64,000 nt of DNA from DATBVX01 sp963724625 (GTDB taxonomy: Bacteria > Pseudomonadota > Gammaproteobacteria > Steroidobacterales > Steroidobacteraceae): contig CAVRVO010000004.1 of the NCBI GenBank assembly GCA_963724625.1, positions 62,001 through 126,000 of the forward strand. The letters are read 5' to 3'. Every line of letters starts with the position of its first letter. Positions within the stretch are counted from its first letter, which is position 1. Below the pieces are notes generated by a model. That model made no database searches. It saw only the letters and a list, made by a program, of their open reading frames with translations, and was not told where the DNA came from. Made by a program: the position numbers and the translations under genes. Of this stretch, positions 27,291 to 37,354 are shown one piece after another.

Positions 27291-30200
27291 TTAGCCCGGA
27301 TTTACGCTGAAGCCAGGAGCGGGCTTGGGGGATGCCGGCGCATCGCCACCAGCGATCTTGCCGCGCCACAGGCCGGTTGCGCTCAGCGCGCGCCAGCCCC
27401 ACGGCAACCAGCGCAGCAACGCAAAACTCAGCCACAGGGCCCACGCCAGCATCGCGGCCTTGTACCACCACAGCGAAACGTTGATGACTGCAGGCTGTGG
27501 TAATGCCCCGTTCGAGTAGTCGAGGAACCAGCTAAAGGCATTCCCACCGCTGCCCAAGCCGCGAATGCGCATGTCCGGCGTACTCAACAGTCCGAACGGG
27601 ATCGCCGACACCAGGCTGATCAGGGCGATGACGGACAACAGCCCGAGACCGACTTGCGCCCAGTTGAACGCGCGGCGACTGACGTTGCCTTCCCAGCCTG
27701 AGCGCCATTTCATCGCGAAGATCCACGCGCCAAAGATGAGCAGCACGCCCCACGAAAATGTGCTCAACCCGAGACCGAGCAGCAGCCACTCTTGCGTGCG
27801 CAACGGTGAGTACTGTGAGCGTCCGAGCAGCACGGCAATCACGATGAACACCAGCAATTCACCCCAGAAGAGGATTGCGGGGCCCACACCCGGGCCCATT
27901 GCGTAGAGAGTCCATCTGTCTGCGGGTAGTTCGAGTCGTGTATGGATGTTGCTGCTCGCAGTGCCGAGATCGACTGCGGGCGCCCGGGAGCGAACCCGCA
28001 CACCGACATTGCTCTGCCACTCGATAAGGAGCTGATGCGCACCAGGCAGCAGCGCCACTGCAAGCTCCCCGTTCTCGGGACGCAGCGGTACGCTCACGCC
28101 GTCGGCCTGGACCGAGGTAACGCGGGCATCTGCAGGAATCTTGAAGACATGCCGACCGCCCTGCGTGCTGCGGTAGCGCACGAAAAGGGAGGTATCGGTG
28201 GAGCGCTTGCCCACATGCACTTCTGTATTGACGCCATCGATGGCGAGCGTGTCGCCCGGCGCTGGCGCGGGACGGGTGACAGCCAGAACCAGTTGTTCTT
28301 CAGCTCGTGGATGAAATTCGTACGTCCAATTCCCCGATTCGAATTCGAGTGGCAGCACGGCCGGAGTTCCGTCAAAGCGTACGTTCCACTCCGGGCTCAC
28401 ATCGAATTGCCAGATTTCTGCGCGCGCCGCGTCGGGTGAGTTCTTCAGCGCGAGTTTTTCGGCGCGCGCGAGACCTGAGATCCATGTCACGGCCGCCACA
28501 CCCGCGGGCATCGCCACCAAAACGCTCCGTTCCGCACTGACTTCCATGCCCTCGGTCAGCACTGATTCCCCATCGAGCAGGGGAATCTTGACCGTGAACG
28601 CGCCCCTCTCCGGGGCGAGGCGCTCGACGGTCGTATTGATCGTCCAATCGAGACCCAAGGAAACGCGACGCGTCACGCGGACAAAGGGCGCGAACTGAAT
28701 CGAGGTTTCCACACGCGCCGAACGACCCGCGCTCGCCTTGCGCACCAACTCGAGCGAGTTTGTCAGCAGGCGTTCATCGCTCAGCCCAGATATTTCCCAG
28801 CCGTCCACTCTGGCCCGCACCGTGCGCGGCTGCCGCGGGAACACGATCTGCACGCTTTCCGCCGCGATGATCCGGCCGCCGAGCCGCACCTCGTGAGCGC
28901 CGGCTCGCAGCGGCACCCAGAGTTGTTGCGCGTCGTCGCGAAACAACATTCCGTTCGGTTGACCGTCGACGCTGATCGTTTCCGGCTCCCACCGGCCGGT
29001 CGCCGAGGGCACGGGCACTGCCACCGCCGTCAACGCACTGACGTCGAGCGTGATCTCAAGCAGGTCGGGCGTGACGCTGACCTCTGCGGCGGTGATTTCG
29101 GCGCAGGCGGGTGCGCATTCGGGAGCGCGAGTGAGACGTGACTTCAGTTCGTTGAGCAGATCGGCACTCGGGATCTCCGCACGCGCGGAAAAAGCCACGC
29201 CGAAGAGCGCGATGGCAATCACCGCAGAGGCGGCCGATGGTCCCGAAGCGCGGCAGGCGTGGCCAGCTGCGCGGCCAGCCGAAACCGAAGCGCGCCAGGA
29301 CCGCCAGCAACGCTGCCAGCAGAGCGATGCCCGTCAATCGCCAGAGTGAGAGCCAGAAAGGCGTGGCGATCACGAAGCGCAGCTTTTGTCCTGCATCGAC
29401 CGGGCCCGACCAGGAGTACGGGTGGGTCAGGAACTGCCATTCCGGAATCCCCGGACCGGCCTGCAGCAGCGTGCCCGGCGCGTAGCGCTGCGCCACCGAT
29501 GACACCCTGTTTGCAGTCACCATCACCTTGTCGAATCGCGCCGCCACCCCTCGCTCCATCATGGGCGCGCTCTGTTTGAGCTCTTCGCTCGCAACTGATG
29601 CTGGGGGTGGCGCGTTCGCCGGAACCTCGAGCCGGGTAGCCCTGGGGGCAGGCGGCGCTTCGGGCGCGCTGTACTCTGCGCCATCCAATTGCGGATAGAT
29701 CGCGAGGCGCGCCTGGCTCACTGCGAACGGGACCAGGGCGATCAGCAGGACGGCGGCGCTCACGGCACGATAGGCAGACGCGAGTCGTCGCAGCCGCCCT
29801 TCCGGCGCCTCGCGCGCAAGCACGAGTGCGATGAGGAAGTTCACCCACAGCCAGATCATTCCGTTGCTGTCGTGATGCGTCAGCGCGAGCCCGGCGAGCG
29901 CGAGCAACCCGATACGCCAGCCAAGCAATCGGGCAACCGCCAGACTCGCGATCAGCACCAGGAACATATCGAGCAGGCGCCAGCGCTCGATCCACGCGTC
30001 GGGCGCGCTGTCAGCACCGAGCGCTGCGACCAGGCGATGACCTGGTGGCACGTGCAATATCCCGCGCACACCGGTGAAGCGGCTCTGCCATCCCGTTGCA
30101 GGCATCGCGGAGCCTGCATCGATACGACTTACTGTTTGCACCTGCACCTCGGGCGCGCGCAATTCGATTCCGGTCGCGCCCTCGGCGGCACTCTTGGTCA

Positions 30201-31392
30201 CAAGCAGGTTCTGATCAGCAACTCGCGCACTCAACAAGCGATACGGTTCGACCATGTCGAGGCGCCAGCCCTCGCGCATCTGGCCGCCGATCGAGTCCAC
30301 GGCTGTGAAGCCATCGTGGCTGAAGTCGAGCCACAACTCGCGCGCGAGCGTCAGTTGATTGTCATCGCTCGCCGACAATCCGCGACTGCGCTCGACGACC
30401 TTGAGCTCGGTGTCGCGCGTGACGCGATAGCCCGGGAACCCGCGCCAATCGTCGGGAACATTGGCTTGGCCGGGATCGATGGGTTCGGCGCCTTCAATCG
30501 CTGCGACACGCAGGCGATCGACGCTCTGAAAGCTCCAGATCTCATCGGCCGGCCACGGCCCTTCGCCCGCAGGCCGCCGCAGTGCCTCGACAATCCCTGT
30601 ACCTCGCGCGCCGAGCCGGATCTCCCAGCTTCCGGTTCGCACTTGCACGCGCAGCCGGCCATCTGGTTCAAGCCTCGCCGGTAGGCCAGTGCTCAAGCTG
30701 GTGGGGACAAAGCCAGTCGGCAGAACCGGCGCCAGCAGTTCCTCGCGCGCCTCGCCGGCCGCCTGGATGCGAATCACTGTGGTCAGCAGGGCGGGGATGT
30801 CGTCGTCGAGCAGCCGATAGACCTGCAGCTCGAGCTGCTGTTGCTCAACGGGGCCGCGCCGCTTGCCAAGCCACACGGTGTTGGCGGCTCGCTCGGGTTG
30901 AGCGATCGCCTGCCCATCGAGGGTCAGCGCAATGATTCCCGCCTGCGCCGGCACCGCCAGCGACTCGGGCTGGCGCGCCCATCTGAAGGTTCCGCTGACC
31001 AGATGCGTGCCCGCAGTCAACCGGATCTGTGGCGTGCCGTTGCGCGCCACGAGGATGGCTCGCGCACCGTCGAGCTGCACATCCCGCGGCCAGTGTTCGA
31101 GATCGCCGGGCAAGCTGATCCAGGTCTCGGCGAACAGTTCCCACCGTTGCGCGAAAAGCCCGCCATGAGCGTCCAGATCGAGGACCAGCCGTTCGGGCCA
31201 CTCGCATTGATACACTCGCGCATCGCTGGTTTGAGCGCCACTGACAAACGGGCAGCGGCGAAATTCCTCGCCCTGCAGCACCCAGCCTTGCCAGGGTTGC
31301 AGATCGGGCGGCACGGCGATGTCGGCCGCGAACAGTCGCGCCGAGATCGCCAGGAGCAAGATCGTCGTCCAGGAACGCACGCGATTTGGCAT
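27291..31392 (-). CDS. Giant envelope protein (about 1366 aa), frame split by one inserted base
   Basis: Two open frames, 31392-29056 and 29222-27291, overlap by 167 bp. Dropping one base near 29234 (GG in ATCGGCCGCC) joins them into one 1366-residue frame through a hydrophobic helix (IAASAVIAIALFGVAF). The first frame turns Arg-rich and non-protein-like after that point, and the second would start with GTG deep inside a helix, which supports one gene. Visible features are an N-terminal signal peptide (SWTTILLLAISARLFAAD), long beta-rich exported regions, membrane helices around residues 495-610 and 675-740, and four or more helices near the C terminus. I do not recognise a named family; a role in envelope or secretion assembly is only a guess. 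It is divergent from a methyltransferase gene. Confidence 0.7.
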
Positions 31393-31505
31393 GAAGTGTT
31401 CCTCTTGCGCGCGCCTGGCGCGACGCTGTCAGGCAGGATCTGAACCGGTAACCACGATCACTGTCAACGCGAACGGGTATTGCACAGGGTTTAACATCAT
31501 CCGCC

Positions 31506-32321
31506 ATGAGTACCGGACGCAATCCCCAGGCCGAACAGATGGCCGACGAATCGATGGTGCGCAACCTCGCGGCTCAGGCGAGCGCCATCTGGCCACAGGA
31601 GGAGCCACTCCTGGCGCGCTACGCGCTGCGAGCCGATGCCCGGATCGCCGATATCGGCTGCGGTAGCGGCGAAATCACCGCACGACTCGCCGCCCTGTTT
31701 CCCGGCGCGCATATCGTCGGCATCGACATCCTGGAAGGGTCCATCGCCTACGCGCGCAAGCGCTACGCTGCGCTTGCACCGCGGGTGCGCTTCGAACCCG
31801 GCGATGCCTTCGAACTGCAATTGCCCTCCGATGCGTTTGATCTCGTCACTTGCCGGCACATGACCCAGGCTATTCCGGACCCCGAGCGTGCGCTCGCCGA
31901 ACTCAGGCGAATCTGCAAGCCCGGCGGCTGGTTGCATGTATTGAGCGAAGACTACGGAATGATGCATACGCCGGTCGGAACGCTGAACACCGATCGCCTC
32001 TGGCAGGGGGCAATCGAATTCGCGCACGTCACGGGCACCGACGCGCGCGTCGGACGACGGACTTACTCGCTATTGAAGGCACTGGACCTGACGGACCTGC
32101 GCGTCAACTACGTGATCGTCGACACTGTGCGCGTGCCGCGCGAGATCTTTGCCTCGATCATCGAGGCGTGGCGGGATGGATACACCGGAGCGATCGGCGA
32201 CAACACGGCCCTCGGACGCAAGGAAACACGCGCCCTGTTCGATCAGGCGATCGCGGGCATCCGGGATCCCGACCAGTATTCGGTCTGGCACGTGCCCATC
32301 GTCAGCGGACGCAAACCCTAA
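31506..32321 (+). CDS. Class I SAM-dependent methyltransferase
   Basis: 271-residue Rossmann-fold methyltransferase. Motif I is ADIGCGSGEITARLA and the acidic end of beta 2 is VGIDILE. It continues with the typical GDAFELQLPSDAFDLVTCRH and a later helix-strand region (LRRICKPGGWLHVL), similar to UbiE/Methyltransf_11 enzymes. The N terminus has an amphipathic stretch. Substrate not predictable. It lies alone between the divergent giant envelope-protein gene and the exported dehydrogenase gene (141-bp gap). Confidence 0.85.
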   Translation: MSTGRNPQAEQMADESMVRNLAAQASAIWPQEEPLLARYALRADARIADIGCGSGEITARLAALFPGAHIVGIDILEGSIAYARKRYAALAPRVRFEPGDAFELQLPSDAFDLVTCRHMTQAIPDPERALAELRRICKPGGWLHVLSEDYGMMHTPVGTLNTDRLWQGAIEFAHVTGTDARVGRRTYSLLKALDLTDLRVNYVIVDTVRVPREIFASIIEAWRDGYTGAIGDNTALGRKETRALFDQAIAGIRDPDQYSVWHVPIVSGRKP

Positions 32322-32462
32322 GAGCAACCCGAGTTGACCGCTGTGGGCTTGGTTGGTTGATCATTCTCGGGCCTGTTCCTGGAAAGCAGTCCATTCGGAT
32401 TGTTCTTCGACTGGCTATGATCGAGGCTTGATATACATCGGCTTAAGAAAGGCGCTGAACCG

Positions 32463-33614
32463 ATGAAAAACAATTCCAATACGCTTGGCGCACGCTGCGT
32501 GCGAATCCTTTTTCTGTCTGGGTCACTCGCAATCGGAGTCGGAGCGCTTGCTCAGAAACCACCCGCCGCATCGGCGGACGTCCAGGCGCTTATCACCCGC
32601 CTGGACCTGCACGAAGCCGAGCGGCCCGTCAGTGAGAGCAAGGGCTGGCACAAGCCCAAGGTCGTGGTGGCGCGCGATCCGGGTGACGCCGCTCGTCGCG
32701 ACGCGCTGCAGGCCGCAGCACCTGGCACCAAGCTGATATTCGCCGCTGACAATGCTGCCGCCGCAAGCGCCGCTGCCAACGCCGACGTGATCATCGGCCT
32801 CTGCACGCCCGAGATCCTGGCGCGGGCGAAACGGGTGCAGTGGATTCAAATGCTGAGTGCCGGGGTCGAACGTTGCGTTGGCATTCCAGCCGTCGGCGAA
32901 CGCGGTCTGCTGGTCACGAACATGCAGCGCGTGGCCGGGCCGGTGATGGCCGAGCACGTATTGGCGATGATGTTTGCGCTGGCGCGCGACCTGCCGGCCT
33001 ACATCAGCGCTCAGGGTAGTGGTCGTTGGGAGCGGGAGCCTCGCGGGGCGCTTCGCGCCGTCTCGCTCGAAGGAAAGACCGTGCTGATCGCCGGCCTCGG
33101 CGGCATCGGAGTGGAAGTCGCACAGCGCGCGCACGCAATCGGGATGCGCGTAATCGCGACGCGCGCCAGCGGCCGCGAAGGTCCGGACTTCGTCGGCTAC
33201 GTCGGCCTGCCTGACGAGATGCTGAAGCTGCTGCCCGAGGCGGACGTCGTGGTAGACACGCTGCCGCTCACCGAACAGACGCGACAGACTTTCGATGCGC
33301 GCTCATTCGCGGCCATGAAGTCTGGCGCGTTCTTCATCAATGTCGGACGTGGAGGCACGGTTGTCACCGCCGACCTCGTCAATGCGCTCAAGGAGAATCA
33401 CCTGGGCGGCGCGGGTCTCGACGTGACGGATCCCGAACCATTGCCGCAGGATCATCCGCTATGGCACCTGCCCAACGTCATCATCACACCGCATGTTTCA
33501 GCGGAATCTGAATTCGAAGAGAACCGGCACTGGCAAATCGCATGCGAAAATCTGCGCCGCTATGCGGCTGGCGAGCGCATGTTATCGGTGGTGGACGTCA
33601 AGCGCGGCTACTGA
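32463..33614 (+). CDS. D-2-hydroxyacid dehydrogenase with an N-terminal export signal
   Basis: 383 residues. The C-terminal 300 form a complete D-isomer-specific 2-hydroxyacid dehydrogenase: NAD-binding AGLGGIGVEVAQRAH, catalytic Arg in INVGRGG, Glu in DVTDPEPLP and His in TPHVSAES. The N terminus looks like a signal peptide: basic MKNNSNTLGARCVR, hydrophobic ILFLSGSLAIGVGA, then ALAQ, where cleavage could occur. A periplasmic location would be unusual for an NAD enzyme, which would need cofactor bound before export. The ATG at 32463 is the only good start before the hydrophobic stretch, and a shorter start would remove conserved N-terminal sequence. It could also be membrane-anchored. Substrate unknown. 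Confidence 0.83.
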   Translation: MKNNSNTLGARCVRILFLSGSLAIGVGALAQKPPAASADVQALITRLDLHEAERPVSESKGWHKPKVVVARDPGDAARRDALQAAAPGTKLIFAADNAAAASAAANADVIIGLCTPEILARAKRVQWIQMLSAGVERCVGIPAVGERGLLVTNMQRVAGPVMAEHVLAMMFALARDLPAYISAQGSGRWEREPRGALRAVSLEGKTVLIAGLGGIGVEVAQRAHAIGMRVIATRASGREGPDFVGYVGLPDEMLKLLPEADVVVDTLPLTEQTRQTFDARSFAAMKSGAFFINVGRGGTVVTADLVNALKENHLGGAGLDVTDPEPLPQDHPLWHLPNVIITPHVSAESEFEENRHWQIACENLRRYAAGERMLSVVDVKRGY

Positions 33615-33623
33615 AGCACCGAG

Positions 33624-34532
33624 TCAGTCCTCCAGATCGGGCTCGATAAAACACCAGCCCACTTCCGGAAAGCGCTCCTTGATGCGCCGCTCGAGGGCAT
33701 TGATGCTCGCCACCGCCGCCTCGATGCTGATGCCGGGGCGCATGCGGATCTTCGCCGCCAGCATCACCTGCGGGCCAATCTGCTGCGTAATAGAGTTGAA
33801 CAGGCCGTGGATCTCAGGGTCGCGACGAATGAGGTCGGCGATTGCTTCCTGAACATCGTCCTCCGCGGAGGTGCCCACCAGCAGGCGCTTGATCCGGATC
33901 GCGATGAAGGCCGAGATGGCGATCAGCACGACGCCCACGGCGATGGACCCGGCGGCATCGAAGCGGGTGTCGTCGGTCAGTGCCGCAATTGACACGAACA
34001 CAAACGCGATAACGAGACCAACCAGCGCAGCGATGTCCTCGCCCAGCACGACCACCAGCTCCGCATTGCGCGTCTTGCGCACCCAATCCACCAGGGAACG
34101 CCCGCGACGCAGCTTGGCGATCTCGCGCAAGCAGCCCACCAGGCTGCCCGTCTCCAGCACGATCGACACGCCCAGCACGACCAGCGCCACCCACACCTGG
34201 TGCAACTCTTCGGGCGCATGCAGCTTGTGCCATCCCTCGTAGATGGAGAACAGTCCGCCCGCGCTGAACAGGAGGAGCGCGACGATGAAGCTCCAGAAGT
34301 ACGTGAGGCGGCCGTGACCGAGAGGGTGCAGCGGGTCCGGAGGCCGCTGCGCCTGCTTTATGCCGAAGTACAGCAAGACCTGGTTGCCGCAATCGGCGAA
34401 GGAGTGAATGGCCTCGGCCATCATGCTGCCCGAGTGCGTGTACATGGCGGCGCCTGATTTCGTGATGGCGATGAAGAGGTTCGCCAGGAACGCGTACAGG
34501 ATCGCTTTCGCGGATGAGCCGTGCTCGGACAT
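33624..34532 (-). CDS. Cation diffusion facilitator (CDF) metal transporter
   Basis: 302-residue inner-membrane metal/proton antiporter, closest in pattern to the ZnT9/SLC30A9-like CDF branch. It has six predicted helices, the metal-site pattern HSFADCGNQ in helix 2 and GEDIAAL in helix 5, and a C-terminal cytoplasmic domain (SIEAAVASINALERRIKE). Substrate is probably Zn, Fe or Mn. The start ATG overlaps the fpg stop by one base (TAATG), so it is translationally coupled to the DNA glycosylase. A link between metal efflux and oxidative DNA repair is conceivable but not shown. Confidence 0.88.
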   Translation of the reverse strand: MSEHGSSAKAILYAFLANLFIAITKSGAAMYTHSGSMMAEAIHSFADCGNQVLLYFGIKQAQRPPDPLHPLGHGRLTYFWSFIVALLLFSAGGLFSIYEGWHKLHAPEELHQVWVALVVLGVSIVLETGSLVGCLREIAKLRRGRSLVDWVRKTRNAELVVVLGEDIAALVGLVIAFVFVSIAALTDDTRFDAAGSIAVGVVLIAISAFIAIRIKRLLVGTSAEDDVQEAIADLIRRDPEIHGLFNSITQQIGPQVMLAAKIRMRPGISIEAAVASINALERRIKERFPEVGWCFIEPDLED

Positions 34533-35425
34533 TACTTCTGGGCCTCCAGTTCTTCGATGCTGCGTGGCCAGTCATCCTTCAGCAGCCGCGACAGCGAGCG
34601 ATCGGCAAGGATGCGTCCAGCAGTCTGGCAGCGCGGGCAATAGTTGGTCTCGTTGGCGGCATAGCGTATCCGCTGGATCTCAGTTCCGCACACCGCGCAT
34701 GACTTGCGGAAGCGTCCATGAACCGCGAAATCCTTGCGAAATGCTGTCACCCCCTCGGGAAAGTCGCCTCCGGACTCGGCCCGCAACCGGTCAGTCCATT
34801 CCCGCAGCACTTTGACACTCGCGGCGCGCAGGCGCTCAGCCTCCTCGTCGGACAAGCGCTGTGTGAGGGCGATGGGCGAGAGGCGCGCCGCATGCAGGAT
34901 TTCGTCCGAATAGGCATTGCCGACGCCACTGAAGAGCTGCGGATCAGTGAGCGCGCGCTTGAGGGTGTGGTTCTCCGAGCGCAGGCGCAGCGCGAACTCC
35001 CCCGCGGGAGCATCGAGAATTTCCAGGCCTCGGCGCTCGTGTGATCGCAGCCCCTGCTCACCACGCACGACATGCAGTGATGCCCGTCGCTGGGTGCCCG
35101 CCTCGGTGAGGGTCAGTGTCCCGCTGTCGAACTCGAAAGTGGCGAGTGCGCGCCGCCTGGAACGGCGCTCTCCGCTCGCAAACCAGTGCAGGCGCCCGGC
35201 GATCATCAAGTGGATGACGAGCCACAGGTCATTCTCGAGGCCAAGCGCGATGCGCTTGCCGAGGCGCCTCACATCCCTGACACGATGGCCGAACGTTTCC
35301 GTCAGCGCTGGCTCCGCGCTTCTGAGAAGAAACGGACTCGCCAGACTCACGTGCTCGAGCGTACGGCTCTGCACGCGTGCAGCAAGCGCCTCGACATAAA
35401 GCGTGATGTCCGGCAGTTCCGGCAC
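34532..35425 (-). CDS. Fpg/Nei-family DNA glycosylase/AP lyase
   Basis: 297-residue base-excision repair enzyme. The start is the GTG at 35425, because the mature protein must begin Pro-Glu (VPELPDI read as Met-Pro-Glu): Pro2 is the Schiff-base nucleophile and Glu3 the acid. Other family features are LGKRI with the conserved Lys, HLMIAGRLHW, the helix-two-turn-helix with GVGNAYSDEIL, and the zinc finger CAVCGTEIQ plus CPRCQT. The finger continues to GRILADRSLSRLL, where the usual Q-R position reads TAGR. It could be Fpg (8-oxoguanine) or Nei-like; sequence alone does not decide. It is translationally coupled to the CDF gene. Confidence 0.88.
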   Translation of the reverse strand: MPELPDITLYVEALAARVQSRTLEHVSLASPFLLRSAEPALTETFGHRVRDVRRLGKRIALGLENDLWLVIHLMIAGRLHWFASGERRSRRRALATFEFDSGTLTLTEAGTQRRASLHVVRGEQGLRSHERRGLEILDAPAGEFALRLRSENHTLKRALTDPQLFSGVGNAYSDEILHAARLSPIALTQRLSDEEAERLRAASVKVLREWTDRLRAESGGDFPEGVTAFRKDFAVHGRFRKSCAVCGTEIQRIRYAANETNYCPRCQTAGRILADRSLSRLLKDDWPRSIEELEAQK

Positions 35426-35549
35426 GGCTGAGAGATCCCCCTGCTTGTGCGTCTCCACGCTAAGCGGAATGCCGGTTCATTCTCCATTGCACCTTGGGGA
35501 TGCGGCAACGGCAGGGTTGTGGTGCGATTGTGTTCTGATTTCCGGCGCA

Positions 35550-35590
35550 CAAAAAAAAGCGCCGCGAGCGGGGGAAGCTTGATCGCGGCG
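35550..35590 (-). terminator. Rho-independent terminator for the 101-codon gene
   Basis: On the minus strand, stem GCGCCGCGA / TCGCGGCGC with a 15-base loop, followed by eight T residues (35557-35550). It ends the minus-strand unit that contains the small hypothetical gene at 35633-35938. Confidence 0.92.
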
Positions 35591-35632
35591 CCAAGAGCGA
35601 ACCACAGGGGTTCAGGGGGAAACTGTTTCAGG

Positions 35633-35938
35633 TCAAGCCACGCTCAACGCGAGCGGTATCTCCTCCATTTCGTAACCCATCACCTGACGGGTCATCGGAT
35701 CGACGATCGGCTTGCCCTGACGAAAACATCCGGTACTTGCCACGCGCCGGGCGAGTGCAACACGTGCATCGACCTGCTCCAGCGCGAACTGTCCGTCAGC
35801 ACGTCGTACCAGGAGCGTGGCGCAGTGCTCGGGATGCGCGAGATGTTCCTTCTCGCCCTCCGGCAGCAGCAGCGCGACGATTTCCGATTTACCGGTAGCC
35901 ATAGGTGCTGACACGCTCAAGGACAAAGCAATCGCCAT
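35633..35938 (-). CDS. Hypothetical protein, 101 aa
   Basis: Not recognised. Short hydrophobic start (MAIALSLSVSAP) followed by a soluble region with LLLPEGEKEHLAHPEHCATLL and PIVDPMTRQVMGYEME; the latter resembles a Glu/Met-containing recognition turn, but no family is evident. The ATG at 35938 is preferred over a TTG four codons upstream and over ATG at 35902 (MATGKSE), neither with a strong ribosome-binding site. A strong terminator 40 bp downstream and an operator-like repeat array 60-120 bp upstream support a real, regulated, single-gene unit. Confidence 0.6.
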   Translation of the reverse strand: MAIALSLSVSAPMATGKSEIVALLLPEGEKEHLAHPEHCATLLVRRADGQFALEQVDARVALARRVASTGCFRQGKPIVDPMTRQVMGYEMEEIPLALSVA

Positions 35939-35998
35939 GCCAAGCGGCAATCGCCTTTAATATCAGTGGCTTGAACTGCGCACCGGGCTACCACAGCC

Positions 35999-36056
35999 CT
36001 GACGCAATTTGTCAGTTTCTGACGCGGGGACGCGCCGGGATTGTCAGTTGATGACC
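35999..36056. repeat. CTGAC/GTCAG inverted-repeat array (possible operator)
   Basis: Alternating pentamers CTGAC (35999), GTCAG (36011), CTGAC (36019), GTCAG (36043) and TGAC (about 36052). TTGTCAGTT-N-TGAC occurs twice, with starts 32 bp apart (three helical turns), on the promoter side of the small minus-strand gene. This looks like a cooperative regulator site; the binding protein is unknown. Confidence 0.45.
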
Positions 36057-36110
36057 GGCTTCACACTGGGCGGCTGCACTCGCCGCGCAGTCAGGGCGCG
36101 CTGAAGACCT

Positions 36111-36800
36111 TCAGGGTGGAACGACGATGCACGCCTGGTTGTCCGCCTTCAGCGTGGCGCATACCTGGCGCGCGTTCGCTTCCGGAAGCATCCCGGCCTG
36201 CAATCTATACAGATGACCCGCGGGCGTCGTAGCGAGCTTCACAGACGGGGAGAGTCCGCCGAGCAGTTGCGGATACTCGGCCTGAAGGCGTCGCCATTCA
36301 CCCATGGCCTGTTTATCGCCGCCCGAGAACGCGCCGAGCTGGATGCGATATGCGCCCGCATTGGAGGATGAGGTGCTTGCTGGCGTCGACGTCGAAGTCT
36401 TTGCAGCTGGCAATTGCAATCCTGCGGTGAGAGTCGCTCCCGCCTCAGCTGTGCTTTCGGAAGGAGTGTTCGAGGGTGTTTGTGCCAGCGCGAAATTGCC
36501 GAGGCGAATGCGTGCTTCGTCCGCCATGCGCCCTTGCGGATGCTGATTGATGAATTGCTGGTATGCATCCGCGGTATCAGTCTGCATCGCCTTCTGCCAG
36601 TCACTCGACTCCTGCAGCTCGCGCACGCGAGCCTGCGCCTGCGAGGCGAACTCACCGTCAGGATACGTCTGCAGGAAGTTCTGATAGGCCTCCAGCGTGT
36701 CCGCACGTCGTGCGGTTTCCCATTGCTGTTGCCGACTGCTGCATGCGGTCACCATGAGCGCCATTGCTACTATTAGCGTCATCAACGTCGCGCGACTCAT
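36111..36800 (-). CDS. SPOR-domain lipoprotein
   Basis: 229 residues. Lipoprotein signal with lipobox ending MVTAC (Cys20), two short TPR-like helical repeats (LEAYQNFLQTYPDGEFA and AYQQFINQHPQGRMADEA), a Ser/Thr/Ala-rich linker, and a C-terminal SPOR domain (YRIQLGAFSG, LYRLQAGM). SPOR domains bind denuded glycan strands at division septa, so this is probably an outer-membrane lipoprotein acting at the septum or cell wall. The start was fixed by GGAGG five bases before ATG at 36800; the frame continues upstream as antisense of the bactofilin gene. It is divergent from the bactofilin across 141 bp. Confidence 0.88.
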   Translation of the reverse strand: MSRATLMTLIVAMALMVTACSSRQQQWETARRADTLEAYQNFLQTYPDGEFASQAQARVRELQESSDWQKAMQTDTADAYQQFINQHPQGRMADEARIRLGNFALAQTPSNTPSESTAEAGATLTAGLQLPAAKTSTSTPASTSSSNAGAYRIQLGAFSGGDKQAMGEWRRLQAEYPQLLGGLSPSVKLATTPAGHLYRLQAGMLPEANARQVCATLKADNQACIVVPP

Positions 36801-36941
36801 GATTCCTCCAGTGACTCTTGAGGACCCGCGAATTGTACTCGTGGAATTCGGCCTTGCCGATGGCTCGTAAAGCTGGGGCTGGAGCGCGCGATGGTGAGGG
36901 GTTAGTCTTGCACCCGCGCTCTTTACTCTCGTGAGGAACCC

Positions 36942-37340
36942 ATGGCCGAAGCACCCAGACGCCGCCTGCTCGACGACGTCGCCGGCTCGCCGACTTTTCT
37001 TGGTGAACGTTCGAAGTTCGTGGGTGACATCACCAACGCAGGCGCCTTTGTGCTCTGCGGACACATCAAGGGCGATGGCAATATCGAGGGCACCCTCAAT
37101 CTCGCGGTCTCGGGCCACTGGGAGGGGCGCGTCCGCGCCAGGCAGGCCGTCGTCGCCGGCCATGTCACCGGCGATCTCGCAGTCGATGAAAAGCTCGAGG
37201 TCGGTCAGACGGCGGTAATTCGCGGCAGCGTCAGCGCGCGGACGATTGCCATCGCCAGGGGTGCGGTGGTCGACGGCGACATCACTGTCACCAGTGGCAC
37301 GCCGATCGTGCGCTTCGAAGAAAAGCGTCACGAAACCTGA
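36942..37340 (+). CDS. Bactofilin-family polymer-forming protein
   Basis: 132-residue protein with one DUF583 beta-helix domain: repeated short strands such as FVGDITNAGAFVLCGHIKGD, GNIEGTLNLAVSGHWEGRV and VVAGHVTGDL. It has a short N-terminal tail and a charged C-terminal tail. Bactofilins self-assemble into filaments without nucleotide and scaffold local cell-wall synthesis or stalk and polar structures. Position beside a divergent SPOR lipoprotein fits a cell-shape function. Length matches simple bactofilins. Confidence 0.87.
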   Translation: MAEAPRRRLLDDVAGSPTFLGERSKFVGDITNAGAFVLCGHIKGDGNIEGTLNLAVSGHWEGRVRARQAVVAGHVTGDLAVDEKLEVGQTAVIRGSVSARTIAIARGAVVDGDITVTSGTPIVRFEEKRHET

Positions 37341-37354
37341 GACTCGGGCAGCTC

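Noticed and set aside
27291..29222. Independent 643-residue protein starting with GTG
   Set aside because: The start lies inside a helix and 167 bp within the preceding frame; a one-base correction joins both into a sensible protein.
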